Shown here in pieces: positions 1 through 9,236 of a stretch of DNA of 29,444 nt; the first letter of the stretch is position 1; each line of letters opens with the position of its first letter. A program made the position numbers and the translations under genes. The notes below the pieces were generated by a model, which was not told the DNA's origin, did not search any database, and was given only the letters and a program-made list of their open reading frames with translations. The DNA comes from CAZGQY01 sp964528035 (GTDB lineage: Bacteria; Pseudomonadota; Gammaproteobacteria; Methylococcales; UBA1147), in the NCBI GenBank assembly GCA_964528035.1, contig CAZGQY010000032.1:1-29444 (forward strand). Reading direction: 5' to 3'.

Positions 1-303
1 GATGGCTGCTTATCGGCTGATATACCCGTCAATACAACAATGATGGAGTACTAGCCCTGGCTAAGCTTTTGGTGCCTGTTTCTATTCTTCTATCTGTTGT
101 TGCAAATTTCTTTCAAGTTCTCTCTCTGTAGCAACTGCTACTTAATTTAATACCAAAATTTCGAATTCCTGGCGCAATATATCGTCGGTTTATTCGTTAT
201 CTTCGCGTGTATCGCATTCCTTAATTTTGGCCTCCATTTCCATTTGTACCTGCTGATCGGTTTTTTTTGGGCGAGTGGCGGTTGCTTTTTTCTATTGTTG
301 GGC
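1..303. other. Non-coding leader upstream of the dcw cluster
   Basis: I see no convincing gene here. The stretch is AT-rich, with several T-runs (for example around 261-268 and 286-291). The first 54 bases are open in frame 1 up to a TAG at 52-54, so a gene tail from outside the window cannot be excluded, but 17 codons are too few to judge. There is no tRNA-like or RNase P RNA-like signature (rnpB often lies near mraZ in pseudomonads). On the minus strand a short open stretch with stop near 198 has no good start. Confidence 0.6.
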
Positions 304-332
304 TTGACTTATTGGATTTTCGTTCCTATAGT
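304..332 (+). promoter_or_regulatory. Probable sigma70 promoter of the dcw cluster (Pmra)
   Basis: The -35 box TTGACT (304-309) and the -10 box TATAGT (327-332) are separated by exactly 17 bases. Each is one mismatch from the consensus TTGACA / TATAAT. Transcription would start near 338-341, immediately before the MraZ repeat array and about 50 bases before mraZ. This placement of promoter, operator and mraZ matches the arrangement known in Escherichia coli. Start site and strength are inferred. Confidence 0.8.
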
Positions 333-341
333 GCGTTAATA

Positions 342-383
342 TGGGTAGAAATGGTAGTAAGTGGGCATAAGTGGGAGATGGGA
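342..383 (+). promoter_or_regulatory. MraZ operator: phased TGGG repeats
   Basis: Pentamers TGGGT (342), TGGTA (352), TGGGC (362) and TGGGA (372) lie exactly 10 bases apart, one helical turn each, and an extra off-phase TGGGA starts at 379. MraZ is known to bind TGGGN direct repeats separated by 5 bases upstream of its own gene and to repress the dcw promoter. The array sits between the predicted transcription start and the mraZ start codon and reaches into the ribosome binding region (GGGA at 380-383). The second repeat is degenerate. Confidence 0.85.
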
Positions 384-391
384 ATTAGAAC

Positions 392-847
392 ATGTTTCGC
401 GGTGCCGATACAATAAATCTGGACGGGAAAGGTCGTTTTTCTATCCCGACCAAACATCGTGACGTGCTGAGAGAGCATTGCGACAGCCAGTTAGTGGTTA
501 CAAAACACCGTGATCGCTGCCTCATTTTGTATCCTTTGCCCGAATGGGAAAAAGTGGAACGTAAATTGGCAGATTTACCTTCATTAAATGATCCGGCAAT
601 GGCACTGAAAAGGTTCATGTTAGGGAATTCAGCGCAATGTGATATGGATAGCCATGGAAGAATTTTAATACCTGAAAGATTACGTTCTTTTGCGCGAATA
701 GAAAAACGGCTCGTATTATCCAGTCAAGTGGATAAGTTTGAGGTTTGGGCTGAATCTGCGTGGGAAGGTACAGTAAACGCCTTGATGGATTTGAGTAAGG
801 AAAAATTGGACGAATTGAAACAAGTAGCCGGCGATATAGTTTTCTAG
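392..847 (+). CDS. mraZ: Transcriptional regulator MraZ
   Basis: A 151-residue protein starting MFRGADTINLDGKGRFSIPT, the typical opening of MraZ. The family has two tandem SpoVT/AbrB-like swapped-hairpin DNA-binding domains. Here they appear as the N-terminal copy with the DGKGRFSIP stretch and a second copy around residues 80-110 with DSHGRILIPERLR. MraZ forms ring-shaped oligomers that bind TGGG repeats and represses the dcw operon; the matching repeats lie just upstream at 342-383, so autoregulation is very likely. It is the first gene of the cluster and its length is usual for the family. The ATG at 392 is preceded by a weak GGGA ribosome site inside the operator. Confidence 0.97.
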   Translation: MFRGADTINLDGKGRFSIPTKHRDVLREHCDSQLVVTKHRDRCLILYPLPEWEKVERKLADLPSLNDPAMALKRFMLGNSAQCDMDSHGRILIPERLRSFARIEKRLVLSSQVDKFEVWAESAWEGTVNALMDLSKEKLDELKQVAGDIVF

Positions 848-918
848 TGCCTGATTGTATAAGAAATCGATAGACCTCGTATAGCATTGATTAGTTATGT
901 AATTAGGCGCAACTAGAG

Positions 919-1854
919 ATGATTGCCGACGAACATGTTCCTGTTATGGCGGGAGAAGTCATCGAGGCATTGTCGATAAATCCGGACGGTAAATATATAG
1001 ATTGTACGTTTGGGCGCGGTGGCCACAGCCAGTTGATTTTAAGGGAATTGACGGAAGCTGGTCAATTGTTGGCAATTGATCGAGATCGTGAGGCGGAACA
1101 CTCGAAAGTAGCGAATTTGCTGGTGAGTGATAACCGATTCGAATTTGCAGTGAGCGCATTTTCGGCTTTACAAGCATTGGTCGAGGCGCGTGGTTGGTGT
1201 GGTGAGATCTCAGGAATTCTTTTCGATCTGGGAATTTCATCTCCACAAATTGACAATGCTGTACGTGGCTTTAGTTTTAGACAGGATGGCCCATTAGATA
1301 TGCGTATGGATACAACAAGTGGTACTTCTGCAGCGGAATGGATCGCTCGTGTTTCGGAAGAGGAATTGGCGAGGGTACTTAAGTGCTACGGAGAAGAAAA
1401 ATTTTCCCGACGTATCGCTCAGAGGATAGTTGATTCGAGAAAGACAACAGCGATTGGAACAACTCGACAACTGGCTCATTTGATCGAGGAATCGGTTCCA
1501 TTCAGGGAGAAGAATAAACATCCGGCGACGCGGAGTTTTCAAGCGATAAGGATACATATTAACAATGAATTGGAGGAGTTGCAGGCTGGTCTGCTACAAG
1601 CTGTGAACATACTCAAACCTGGGGGTCGACTGGTGGTGATTGCATTCCATTCTTTGGAAGATCGTATCGTCAAGAGGTTTATCCGGAAAGAGGCAATCGG
1701 CGGAGAGTTTCCGAAAGGAATCCCGGTAATGGCAACAGACTATTGTCCAAGGTTGTCTGCTGTTGGAAAAGCAAAACAACCGCAGGTGGAAGAGGTGTTG
1801 CACAATGTTCGGGCACGGAGTGCAATTTTACGTGTGGCGGAGAGAGTCGGGTGA
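919..1854 (+). CDS. rsmH: 16S rRNA (cytosine(1402)-N(4))-methyltransferase RsmH (MraW)
   Basis: RsmH uses S-adenosylmethionine to methylate N4 of C1402 in the decoding centre of 16S rRNA. The protein has 311 residues, normal for the family. It starts with the conserved HVPVMAGEVIEAL, followed by the SAM-binding loop YIDCTFGRGGHS (about residues 27-38). Further family blocks are FDLGISSPQID, the GPLDMRMD segment, and FHSLEDRIVKRF near the C-terminus. It is the second gene of the dcw operon, 71 bases after mraZ. Its TGA overlaps the GTG start of ftsL in a GTGA tetranucleotide, indicating translational coupling. Confidence 0.97.
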   Translation: MIADEHVPVMAGEVIEALSINPDGKYIDCTFGRGGHSQLILRELTEAGQLLAIDRDREAEHSKVANLLVSDNRFEFAVSAFSALQALVEARGWCGEISGILFDLGISSPQIDNAVRGFSFRQDGPLDMRMDTTSGTSAAEWIARVSEEELARVLKCYGEEKFSRRIAQRIVDSRKTTAIGTTRQLAHLIEESVPFREKNKHPATRSFQAIRIHINNELEELQAGLLQAVNILKPGGRLVVIAFHSLEDRIVKRFIRKEAIGGEFPKGIPVMATDYCPRLSAVGKAKQPQVEEVLHNVRARSAILRVAERVG

Positions 1855-2111
1855 GCAAAGGTTTTCTCACACTTTTGTTGCTGGTGATTTTTTCTGCTTT
1901 GGCAGTCGTGTACTCCAAGTTTCAATCGAGACAATTGTTTGTAGAGATTGGAAAGCTAGAGAAAACTCTCGATCAGTATGACGTTGAGTGGGGGCAGCTG
2001 CAACTTGAACAGACTACACATGCCGGGCACGCTCGCATCGAAAGTTCGGCTCGTAAAAAAATGGATTTAATGCTTCCTGATCGTAATTCGATCGTTTATA
2101 TCAAACCATAA
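1851..2111 (+). CDS. ftsL: Cell division protein FtsL
   Basis: A small bitopic divisome protein of 86 residues when read from the GTG at 1851, which overlaps the rsmH stop codon. A longer open frame runs upstream inside rsmH, but it lacks a membrane-protein-like N-terminus and would overlap rsmH by over 100 bases. The sequence has a very short cytoplasmic tail (VSKGF), one hydrophobic helix (about residues 5-22) and then a periplasmic coiled-coil-like helix rich in leucine, glutamate and glutamine. It ends in a conserved-looking basic block, SARKKMDLMLPD. FtsL bridges FtsB and FtsQ and helps activate FtsWI. The call rests on position, size and topology because sequence conservation in this family is low. 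Confidence 0.9.
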   Translation: MSKGFLTLLLLVIFSALAVVYSKFQSRQLFVEIGKLEKTLDQYDVEWGQLQLEQTTHAGHARIESSARKKMDLMLPDRNSIVYIKP

Positions 2112-2116
2112 CGTGA

Positions 2117-3850
2117 GTGAAAGAACCGAAAATGCTTGAATCATCAGTTAACACAATAGAGTTTGCCGGTCGACGTCGGTTTCTATTGCTTATGCTGATT
2201 GGTTTGATGTTTATGTTGCTAGGTCGAGCGGTTCATCTGCAGGTTTTTCAGGTGGAGCAGCTAAAGTCCAGAGTTAATATGCGTCATATCAGGGAAGTAG
2301 TGGTATCGACTACGCGTGGGCCTATTGTTGATCGATATGGTGAACCATTGGCTATAAGTACCCCGGTGGACACCATCTGGATGGATCCCAAGTTTTTCAA
2401 AATTGATTCGGATCAGATTAAAAAATTGGCCAGATTATTGGATAAATCAACGGCTCAATTGAATAGAGTGATTGAACGAAATCAAAGTCGCAGATTTGTT
2501 TATTTAAAGCGCAGAGCTAATCCACCTTTGGCCGCTCAAGTAGCAGATTTGAAAATAGACGGTGTTTTTTCCAAGCGTGAATACAAGCGTTATTACCCCG
2601 CAGGTGAAGTGAGTGCCCACCTTGTGGGGTTCACCAATATTGATGACATGGGTCAGGAAGGCATGGAGCTAGCTTATCAAAATGACTTATCCGGGGTGCC
2701 AGGTAAAAAAGCAGTTATTTTGGATGGTTCGGGTAAAGTCGTAGAGGATATAGAAAATATCGAGTCTCGTGTTCCGGGTCGGGAATTAAGACTGACAATT
2801 GATAAGCGCTTGCAATTTTTAGCCTACCGGGAATTAAAAGCGGCTTATAAAAAGCATAAGGCTAAAGCCGCGTCGTTAGTTATGCTGGATGCTCGAAATG
2901 GTGATGTTCTGGCGATGGTTAATCAACCTTCGTTTAATCCGAATTCAAGAAAAAACCTAAACAGGGAACGTTTTAGAAACCGAGCAATTACTGATGTATT
3001 CGAGCCCGGGTCAACAATGAAGCCATTTGTTGTTGCCTGCGCATTGGAGCAAGGAATTTATAATACCAATACTATTATTAATACCAGCCCCGGTACATTG
3101 CCGGTGGGTAGAAATCTGGTTCGTGATAGTCGAGACTACGGCGCTCTGGATCTGATGCATATTCTACAGAAGTCCAGTAACGTTGGAGCCAGCATTATTG
3201 GATTGTCGCTATCCCCGGTGTCCTTTTGGGGTTGTTATGATCGCTTGGGTTTTGGACATTCTATAAAAGTTGGATTTCCGGGGGAAGCAACCGGACGATT
3301 GTTGGCACACGAGAAGTGGCACCCGATTGAACAGGCGACCTTATCCTACGGTTATGGGTTATCCGGGTCAGCGTTACACTTGGCGCGAGCCTATTCAGCA
3401 TTGGCAAATGATGGTGAGATGGTTGCTGTAAGGCTGAAAATCGGTGATCAGGAGCAAAGCTTAGCTTCCCGTGTAATGTCAAGTGAAACCGCCGGAACCG
3501 TGAGGAGTATGTTGGAACATGTTGTTAGCCGTGAGGGAACAGCCTATAAGGCCAGTGTGCCCGGCTATCGTGTTGCTGGGAAAACCGGCACTGTAAAAAA
3601 AGTGGGTCCAGGTGGTTATCTGCAAAAAAGTTATTTAGCGTTATTTGCAGGAATGGCACCAGCGAGTAACCCAAGGATTGTGACAGTGGTTGTGTTCGAT
3701 GAGCCAAGAGCCGGTAAATATTACGGTGGTGCTGTTGCAGCACCGGTATTTTCTGGCGTCATGAGTGCTGCATTTCGAATATTGGGAATTCCCCCGGATG
3801 AGGAACAGACAATGCCCTTCGTACAGGTGAAACTGGACGATGCGATATGA
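2117..3850 (+). CDS. ftsI: Septal peptidoglycan transpeptidase FtsI (PBP3)
   Basis: Class B penicillin-binding protein, the D,D-transpeptidase that crosslinks septal peptidoglycan together with FtsW. The N-terminal membrane anchor lies at about residues 21-36, followed by the pedestal domain with the conserved RGPIVDRYGEPLA block. All three penicilloyl-serine motifs are present: SxxK as STMK (residues 299-302), SxN as SSN (353-355) and KTG (489-491). At 577 residues the length is normal. The start is ambiguous: GTG at 2117 or ATG at 2132, which would remove five residues; neither has a strong ribosome site. The gene follows ftsL after 5 bases and its TGA overlaps the murE start in ATGA. Confidence 0.96.
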   Translation: MKEPKMLESSVNTIEFAGRRRFLLLMLIGLMFMLLGRAVHLQVFQVEQLKSRVNMRHIREVVVSTTRGPIVDRYGEPLAISTPVDTIWMDPKFFKIDSDQIKKLARLLDKSTAQLNRVIERNQSRRFVYLKRRANPPLAAQVADLKIDGVFSKREYKRYYPAGEVSAHLVGFTNIDDMGQEGMELAYQNDLSGVPGKKAVILDGSGKVVEDIENIESRVPGRELRLTIDKRLQFLAYRELKAAYKKHKAKAASLVMLDARNGDVLAMVNQPSFNPNSRKNLNRERFRNRAITDVFEPGSTMKPFVVACALEQGIYNTNTIINTSPGTLPVGRNLVRDSRDYGALDLMHILQKSSNVGASIIGLSLSPVSFWGCYDRLGFGHSIKVGFPGEATGRLLAHEKWHPIEQATLSYGYGLSGSALHLARAYSALANDGEMVAVRLKIGDQEQSLASRVMSSETAGTVRSMLEHVVSREGTAYKASVPGYRVAGKTGTVKKVGPGGYLQKSYLALFAGMAPASNPRIVTVVVFDEPRAGKYYGGAVAAPVFSGVMSAAFRILGIPPDEEQTMPFVQVKLDDAI

Positions 3851-5388
3851 TTTCCTGGCCAGACAATTCACCGCAAAGTAGTCAGCTTGATGAGTTGCTT
3901 GCTGGGCTGGGTTGTATAGAGCCAATCCCTTCGCTTAAAGTTACTGGAATTACTTTAGATAGTAAGAAAACAGTTGCGGGGAGTCTGTTTATTGCTATAA
4001 ACGGCAGTGTGCATCATGGTTTGAACTTTGCATCTGAAGCGGTTTCCAGAGATGCTGTTGCGATAGCTTATGATCCAGCCGGTACCACAGACGATATCCT
4101 GGATTTTGAGCGCAAAGCCTGTGTTCTGTTGGCAATTCCCAGATTAGGTAAAAAGTTGGAATTGGTCGCTGGCCGCTTTTACAAACATCCTTCCAGAGAC
4201 CTTGCCGTCATCGGTATTACCGGCACCAATGGAAAAACGTCGTCCAGTCATTTGCTGGCTCAGGCGTTATCAAAGTCTCATTCTTGTGGCGTGATTGGAA
4301 CTTTAGGATGGGGTTTTCCGGATCAGTTAAAAGCACTGCAGAATACCACCCCGGATTCTCTTGTAATAAACGGGATTCTGGCTTCGTTCAGAAGTCGGAA
4401 TACGGAATTTGTGGCTATGGAAGTGTCGTCTCATGGCCTGGATCAGGGGCGAACACGGGGGATTGTTTTCAAGGGAGCGGCCTTTACCAATATTACCAGA
4501 GACCATTTGGATTACCACAAAACAATGCGCGTTTACATCGGCGCAAAATTGAAATTATTAGAAGCGCCGGGTTTAGAATTTGTGGTCATCAATCTTGACG
4601 ATAAACATGCCGACCAGGTTCTTTCCGCAGTTCCACCTAATGTTCGAATTCTGGGATTTTCCAGAGGAGATGACAATAAGTCTCCGTTTGCCAGGTTAAA
4701 GTTTTCTACGTTGCGCCATGATGAGAAGGGGGTCGCACTGCAGGTTCAGTTTGAAAATAAGTCTGTACTTGTATCGGCCCCTGTTTTTTGTGATTTCAAT
4801 GTCGAAAATTTGATGACAGCTTTGGGTGTAATGCTGGAGTTAGGTATACCACTGACTAAGGCAGTTGAAGTGTTAGAGACGGTTAAGCCCGTGTCAGGAC
4901 GATTGGAACGCTTTTCCGTTGAGGGAAGTACACCCACTATTATTGTTGATTATGCCCATACCCCGCATGCATTGCAGAGCATTCTTGATGGTTTGCGGAT
5001 TCATTGTTCGGGTTCGCTATGGCTGGTGTTTGGATGTGGCGGTGATCGAGATCGAGGTAAACGGCCGATTATGGGAAGGATTGCTGAAACAAAATCAGAT
5101 TTCGTGTTTATTACGGACGATAACCCCCGGACTGAAGATGGTGATGCCATTGTCAGAGATATACTGCGCGGCTGCCAGGATCCCGGTATTACGGTAATGC
5201 GTGATCGTAATAAGGCGATTCGTACTGCAATCGAGCGGGCGGGTGTGAACGATCTTGTCGTTATTGCGGGAAAAGGCCATGAAAATACTCAGGAAATTAA
5301 TGGTAAAAAATACCCTTTTGATGATCGCCTGATAGTTGGATCCGCAGTTGCGCAAAGGGCTGAACTGGCGGGAATAAGCATCCAATGA
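3847..5388 (+). CDS. murE: UDP-MurNAc-tripeptide ligase MurE (meso-diaminopimelate-adding)
   Basis: MurE adds the third stem-peptide residue to UDP-MurNAc-L-Ala-D-Glu in the cytoplasm, using ATP. The 513-residue protein has the three-domain Mur ligase layout. The ATP-binding P-loop is GTNGKT (126-131), the likely carbamylated lysine lies in the YIGAKLKLLE segment (K233), and the C-terminal domain carries DNPR at 424-427. DNPR is the recognition motif of enzymes using meso-diaminopimelate rather than lysine, so the wall should be of the A1-gamma type. The gene is coupled to ftsI and to murF through ATGA overlaps at both ends. Confidence 0.97.
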   Translation: MISWPDNSPQSSQLDELLAGLGCIEPIPSLKVTGITLDSKKTVAGSLFIAINGSVHHGLNFASEAVSRDAVAIAYDPAGTTDDILDFERKACVLLAIPRLGKKLELVAGRFYKHPSRDLAVIGITGTNGKTSSSHLLAQALSKSHSCGVIGTLGWGFPDQLKALQNTTPDSLVINGILASFRSRNTEFVAMEVSSHGLDQGRTRGIVFKGAAFTNITRDHLDYHKTMRVYIGAKLKLLEAPGLEFVVINLDDKHADQVLSAVPPNVRILGFSRGDDNKSPFARLKFSTLRHDEKGVALQVQFENKSVLVSAPVFCDFNVENLMTALGVMLELGIPLTKAVEVLETVKPVSGRLERFSVEGSTPTIIVDYAHTPHALQSILDGLRIHCSGSLWLVFGCGGDRDRGKRPIMGRIAETKSDFVFITDDNPRTEDGDAIVRDILRGCQDPGITVMRDRNKAIRTAIERAGVNDLVVIAGKGHENTQEINGKKYPFDDRLIVGSAVAQRAELAGISIQ

Positions 5389-6746
5389 TGATGTCTCTCA
5401 GTGAATCGAATCGAATTCTGAATGGCCACATGAGCGGTACGGACGTATTGTTTTCCGCGGTCAGTATTGATACCCGAACGTTACACGAAGGGGACTTGTT
5501 TTTTTCCATTCAAGGCCCGAATTATGACGCGAATCAGTTTCTTGGTGATGCCAAACAAAAGGGTGCCGTCGCCGCGATTGTGGATAAAGAGATCGAGACC
5601 GAATTACCCCATTTACTGGTTGGTGATACGCGTGTTGCCTTGGGGCAACTGGCTAAAGAATGGCGTACCCGGTGTGACATACCGGTAGTAGGAATCACCG
5701 GCAGCAATGGAAAGACCACGGTCAAAGAGATGACCGCGGGAATTCTGGCGATTCAGTACAACGTTATGTATACCCACGGTAATCTGAATAACGATCTGGG
5801 GGTGCCGCTGACATTGTTTCGATTGCAGGAGGAAAATGAGTACGCCGTGATAGAAATGGGTGCTAATCATGCGGGTGAAATTGCTTATGTCAGTAGTTTG
5901 GCTAAACCGGATGTTGCGGTTATTACCAATGCAGGTTCGGCACATCTTGAAGGGTTTGGAAGTATTGAAGGAGTTGCCAATGCCAAAGGTGAATTAATCG
6001 AAAGTTTAAGCGATTCCGGTACGGCTGTATTAAATGGGGATGATCAGTATTTGGGGCTTTGGCGTCGTATGGCGGCAGATCGGAAAGTAATGACTTTTGG
6101 TTACGGTGAGGAATGTGATGTTCGAGGTTGCGATGTTGTTTATCGTTTAACCAAATCGGGGTTCGAGACTGAATTTAAACTTGATTATAGGGGTACGAAA
6201 CAGAGAATACTATTGCACTTGCCCGGTCAGCACAATGTGAGTAATGCCTTAGCTTCGGCTACTGTTGCGTTAGCGCTGGATATTGATATAGAGCAAATTC
6301 AGGAAGGCTTGCAGGCGGTGAAACCTGTTAAAGGGCGCATGCAAACGGTTGCAGGACTGAACGGATGCCGTTTAATCAATGATTCCTACAACTCTAACCC
6401 ATCTTCATTTTTTGCTGCGATAGATGTTTTGTCACAGCTTGAAGGCGAAACGTATATTGTTATGGGTTCATTCGCAGAACTAGGCGAGCGCAGCAAAGTT
6501 CTGCATGAACAGGTTGGGAGTTATGCCCGCGAAAAAGGAATTACACGTTTTTATTCAACTGGGCTATATGCGGATTTTGCTGCTAAGTCATTCGGTAATG
6601 GAGGTGAATATTTTGCCGAACAATCAGCTTTGATAGAAGCTGTCACTAAAAATTTACATGAACATTCTATCGTTCTGGTAAAAGGTTCGCGTAGTCAGCG
6701 AATGGAGCGCGTAGTGGACTTGCTTTGCGACGGAAGGTCTGTGTAG
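5385..6746 (+). CDS. murF: UDP-MurNAc-tripeptide--D-Ala-D-Ala ligase MurF
   Basis: MurF completes the soluble precursor by adding D-alanyl-D-alanine, the product of the Ddl encoded further down this cluster. The protein has 453 residues, close to the family norm. The N-terminal substrate domain includes SAVSIDTRTLHEGDLFF, followed by the P-loop GSNGKT at 106-111, the NLNNDLGVPLTL segment and the C-terminal NDSYNSNPSS block typical of MurF. Three ATG codons in a row open the gene; the first overlaps the murE stop, and which one is used cannot be decided from sequence. Confidence 0.97.
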   Translation: MMMSLSESNRILNGHMSGTDVLFSAVSIDTRTLHEGDLFFSIQGPNYDANQFLGDAKQKGAVAAIVDKEIETELPHLLVGDTRVALGQLAKEWRTRCDIPVVGITGSNGKTTVKEMTAGILAIQYNVMYTHGNLNNDLGVPLTLFRLQEENEYAVIEMGANHAGEIAYVSSLAKPDVAVITNAGSAHLEGFGSIEGVANAKGELIESLSDSGTAVLNGDDQYLGLWRRMAADRKVMTFGYGEECDVRGCDVVYRLTKSGFETEFKLDYRGTKQRILLHLPGQHNVSNALASATVALALDIDIEQIQEGLQAVKPVKGRMQTVAGLNGCRLINDSYNSNPSSFFAAIDVLSQLEGETYIVMGSFAELGERSKVLHEQVGSYAREKGITRFYSTGLYADFAAKSFGNGGEYFAEQSALIEAVTKNLHEHSIVLVKGSRSQRMERVVDLLCDGRSV

Positions 6747-6748
6747 TT

Positions 6749-7831
6749 ATGTTGCTCTATATATTCGATTTTTTGAGTGAATACGAAAGCGCTTTTCGAG
6801 TGTTTCAGTATCTTACGTTTCGGGCCATTCTGGGAACTTTGACCGCTTTACTTATTTCATTGCTGGTTGGTCCTTATATGATAAGACGGTTAAGTCAGCG
6901 CAATATAGGACAGACTGTACGCGAACTGGGCCCTGAGTCGCACTACGAAAAAGCGGGAACACCCACTATGGGTGGGACGTTGATATTGGTCGCAATCTGT
7001 GTGAGTACGGTATTGTGGACCGATATGACAAATAGATACATCTGGTCTGTGCTTTTTGTCACATTAGGATTTGGCATTATCGGTTTTATTGATGATTACA
7101 AAAAAATAACCGAGGGCAACAGCAACGGTATATCCGCACGTTCGAAGCTTTTCTGGCAATCGGTTGTTGCTTTGGTCGTTGGCATATTTCTATTCAAAAC
7201 CGCAGAGATTCCCGCAGAAACCCAATTTATTGTTCCATTTTTCAAAAAAGTCATGATCGACTTGGGATGGATGTATGTAGCGTTGGCTTATTTAGTGATT
7301 GTTGGTACAAGCAACGCAGTGAATTTGACAGACGGCCTTGATGGCCTGGCTATTATGCCAACCGTCATGGTCGGGGGTGCCTTAGGTATTTTTGCCTACG
7401 CATCCGGGAATTCAAATTTTGCAGAATACTTGTCAATTCCTTCTCTTCCCGGTGCGGGTGAGCTGGTGGTGTTTTGTGGAGCACTGGTTGGTGCTGGTTT
7501 GGGGTTTCTATGGTTTAACGCATATCCCGCACAGGTTTTTATGGGGGATGTCGGCGCACTTGCTCTGGGTGGTGCACTGGGTACGCTGGCAATATTGGTA
7601 CGACAGGAAATTGTTTTGATGATTATGGGTGGTGTTTTCGTAATGGAAACGGTATCTGTGATGTTGCAGGTTATTTCATTCAAGCTTACCGGGAAAAGAA
7701 TTTTTCGGATGGCGCCTATTCATCATCATTTTGAACTGAAGGGGTGGCCGGAGCCGCGTGTAATTGTTCGATTCTGGATTATAACAGTAATCCTGGTGTT
7801 GTTCGGACTGGCAACTTTAAAGCTAAGGTGA
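6749..7831 (+). CDS. mraY: Phospho-N-acetylmuramoyl-pentapeptide-transferase MraY
   Basis: Polytopic membrane enzyme that transfers phospho-MurNAc-pentapeptide to undecaprenyl phosphate, making lipid I. I choose the ATG at 6749 (360 residues, starting MLLYIFDFLSEYESAFRVFQ), which equals the E. coli length and follows a GGAAGG ribosome site at 6732-6737. A TTG-started frame from 6725 would overlap murF and add eight unlikely residues. Visible family motifs are the FIDDYKK aspartates, NLTDGLDGLA and the cytoplasmic HHHFELKGW loop. About ten hydrophobic helices are apparent. It begins directly after the murF stop. Confidence 0.97.
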   Translation: MLLYIFDFLSEYESAFRVFQYLTFRAILGTLTALLISLLVGPYMIRRLSQRNIGQTVRELGPESHYEKAGTPTMGGTLILVAICVSTVLWTDMTNRYIWSVLFVTLGFGIIGFIDDYKKITEGNSNGISARSKLFWQSVVALVVGIFLFKTAEIPAETQFIVPFFKKVMIDLGWMYVALAYLVIVGTSNAVNLTDGLDGLAIMPTVMVGGALGIFAYASGNSNFAEYLSIPSLPGAGELVVFCGALVGAGLGFLWFNAYPAQVFMGDVGALALGGALGTLAILVRQEIVLMIMGGVFVMETVSVMLQVISFKLTGKRIFRMAPIHHHFELKGWPEPRVIVRFWIITVILVLFGLATLKLR

Positions 7832-7835
7832 ACCT

Positions 7836-9236
7836 ATGACACCCGAGCGTTCTTCAAGTCAGGCCAGAACCCTGGTCTGGCGGGCTTTTGATTTGATGCC
7901 AGAAGATGCTCGTGTATTGGTCGTTGGGCTAGGAAAAACCGGGCTTTCGGTGGTTCGTTTCCTAATGCGCTACGGAATAGAATTTGCGGTCGTGGACAAT
8001 CGCAGATGTCCACCTGGTCTTGCGGAACTTGAAACTCTAAATCCTGATGCGGCGATATTTCTAGGTGAATACGACAGGCAGGCATTTAATGCGGCAACCC
8101 ATTTTGTAGTGAGCCCAGGGATTGGGCTCGATTTACCGGTTATTCAGGATGCGTTGAAATCGGGAGTGGTGTTGTTGAGTGATATCGATTTATTTTCTGG
8201 TGTTGTAAAAGCGCCGATTGCCGGGATCACAGGTTCAAATGGTAAGAGTACTGTAACAACTCTACTTGGGTGCATGGCAAAAAAGGCAGGTTGGGTGACA
8301 AAAGTTGGTGGGAATTTGGGAACTCCAGCATTGGATTTGATTAGTGAAGACGAGTTGGTTGATCTTTATGTATTGGAACTTTCCAGCTTTCAGCTTGAGC
8401 GTACATCGAACCTAAACACTTCAGTTGCGACCGTCCTCAATATCAGCGAGGACCACATGGATCGTTACGCTGATTTGTCCGAGTATACAGCGGCTAAACA
8501 AAGAATATTTGCTGGATGTGACACTTTTGTGATCAATAAGGATGATGCTCTGGTGGCGGCGATGGCAGCTAATCACGATAAAGTAGTCAGTTTTGGGTTA
8601 AAAGGTAACCAGGCAGTTGATTTCGGAATTATTTGTGATGCTGAAGATGAGTGGATTGTGTCCGCGTCGAAACCGCTTGTAAACACTCGGTCGCTGAGAA
8701 TTAAAGGGCAACACAATGTTGCAAATGCATTGGCTGCTTTAGCGATGGGGCAATGTCTGGGAATTTCAGAACAGGTCATGGTTGATGCCCTGAAAAATTT
8801 TTCAGGATTACCTCACCGAATGCAATGGGTGGAGGAAATTGATGGTGTTACCTGGATCAATGACTCAAAAGCGACCAACGTGGGTGCATGTGTTGCCGCA
8901 TTGAATGGATTGCAAGGAAAAGCCATTTTAATCGCGGGTGGTGATGCAAAGGACGCAGATTTCAGGCCGCTGAAGGCAGCGGTAAAGAAAAAAGTAAGAG
9001 CGGTGGTATTAATTGGCAAAGATGCTGAATTATTGCATAAGATACTGCAAACACAGACTCAGACGATTTGTGCCTCTCATCTACGACAAGCCATAAGTGT
9101 AGCGGGAAAGTTGGCAAAAAGGGGGGATACGGTGTTGCTGTCTCCGGCCTGTGCAAGCCTGGATCAGTTTTCTGACTACCAGGAACGAGGTCGTGAATTT
9201 GAATCTGCTGTAAAGGAAATGACGCATGGGCACTGA
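7836..9236 (+). CDS. murD: UDP-MurNAc-L-alanine--D-glutamate ligase MurD
   Basis: Cytoplasmic ligase that adds D-glutamate to UDP-MurNAc-L-Ala. The 466-residue protein starts with a roughly 25-residue extension before the N-terminal uridine-binding Rossmann motif VLVVGLGKTGLSVVRF. The P-loop GSNGKS lies at 133-138, followed by LELSSFQLE and the NDSKATN segment. The C-terminal SPACASLDQFSDYQERG block is highly typical of MurD. The ATG at 7836 follows an AAGGTG ribosome site formed by the end of mraY, four bases away. Its 3' end overlaps ftsW by 11 bases. Confidence 0.97.
   Translation: MTPERSSSQARTLVWRAFDLMPEDARVLVVGLGKTGLSVVRFLMRYGIEFAVVDNRRCPPGLAELETLNPDAAIFLGEYDRQAFNAATHFVVSPGIGLDLPVIQDALKSGVVLLSDIDLFSGVVKAPIAGITGSNGKSTVTTLLGCMAKKAGWVTKVGGNLGTPALDLISEDELVDLYVLELSSFQLERTSNLNTSVATVLNISEDHMDRYADLSEYTAAKQRIFAGCDTFVINKDDALVAAMAANHDKVVSFGLKGNQAVDFGIICDAEDEWIVSASKPLVNTRSLRIKGQHNVANALAALAMGQCLGISEQVMVDALKNFSGLPHRMQWVEEIDGVTWINDSKATNVGACVAALNGLQGKAILIAGGDAKDADFRPLKAAVKKKVRAVVLIGKDAELLHKILQTQTQTICASHLRQAISVAGKLAKRGDTVLLSPACASLDQFSDYQERGREFESAVKEMTHGH

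Noticed and set aside
1..54. Open frame from the first base to TAG, possible tail of an upstream gene
   Set aside because: Only 17 codons, with no recognisable motif and a competing frame (ATG at 2, 13 codons); cannot be told from chance.
1743..1850. Longer N-terminus for FtsL inside rsmH
   Set aside because: Would overlap rsmH by more than 100 bases and place a cysteine-rich, non-membrane segment before the helix; the GTGA overlap at 1851 explains the start.
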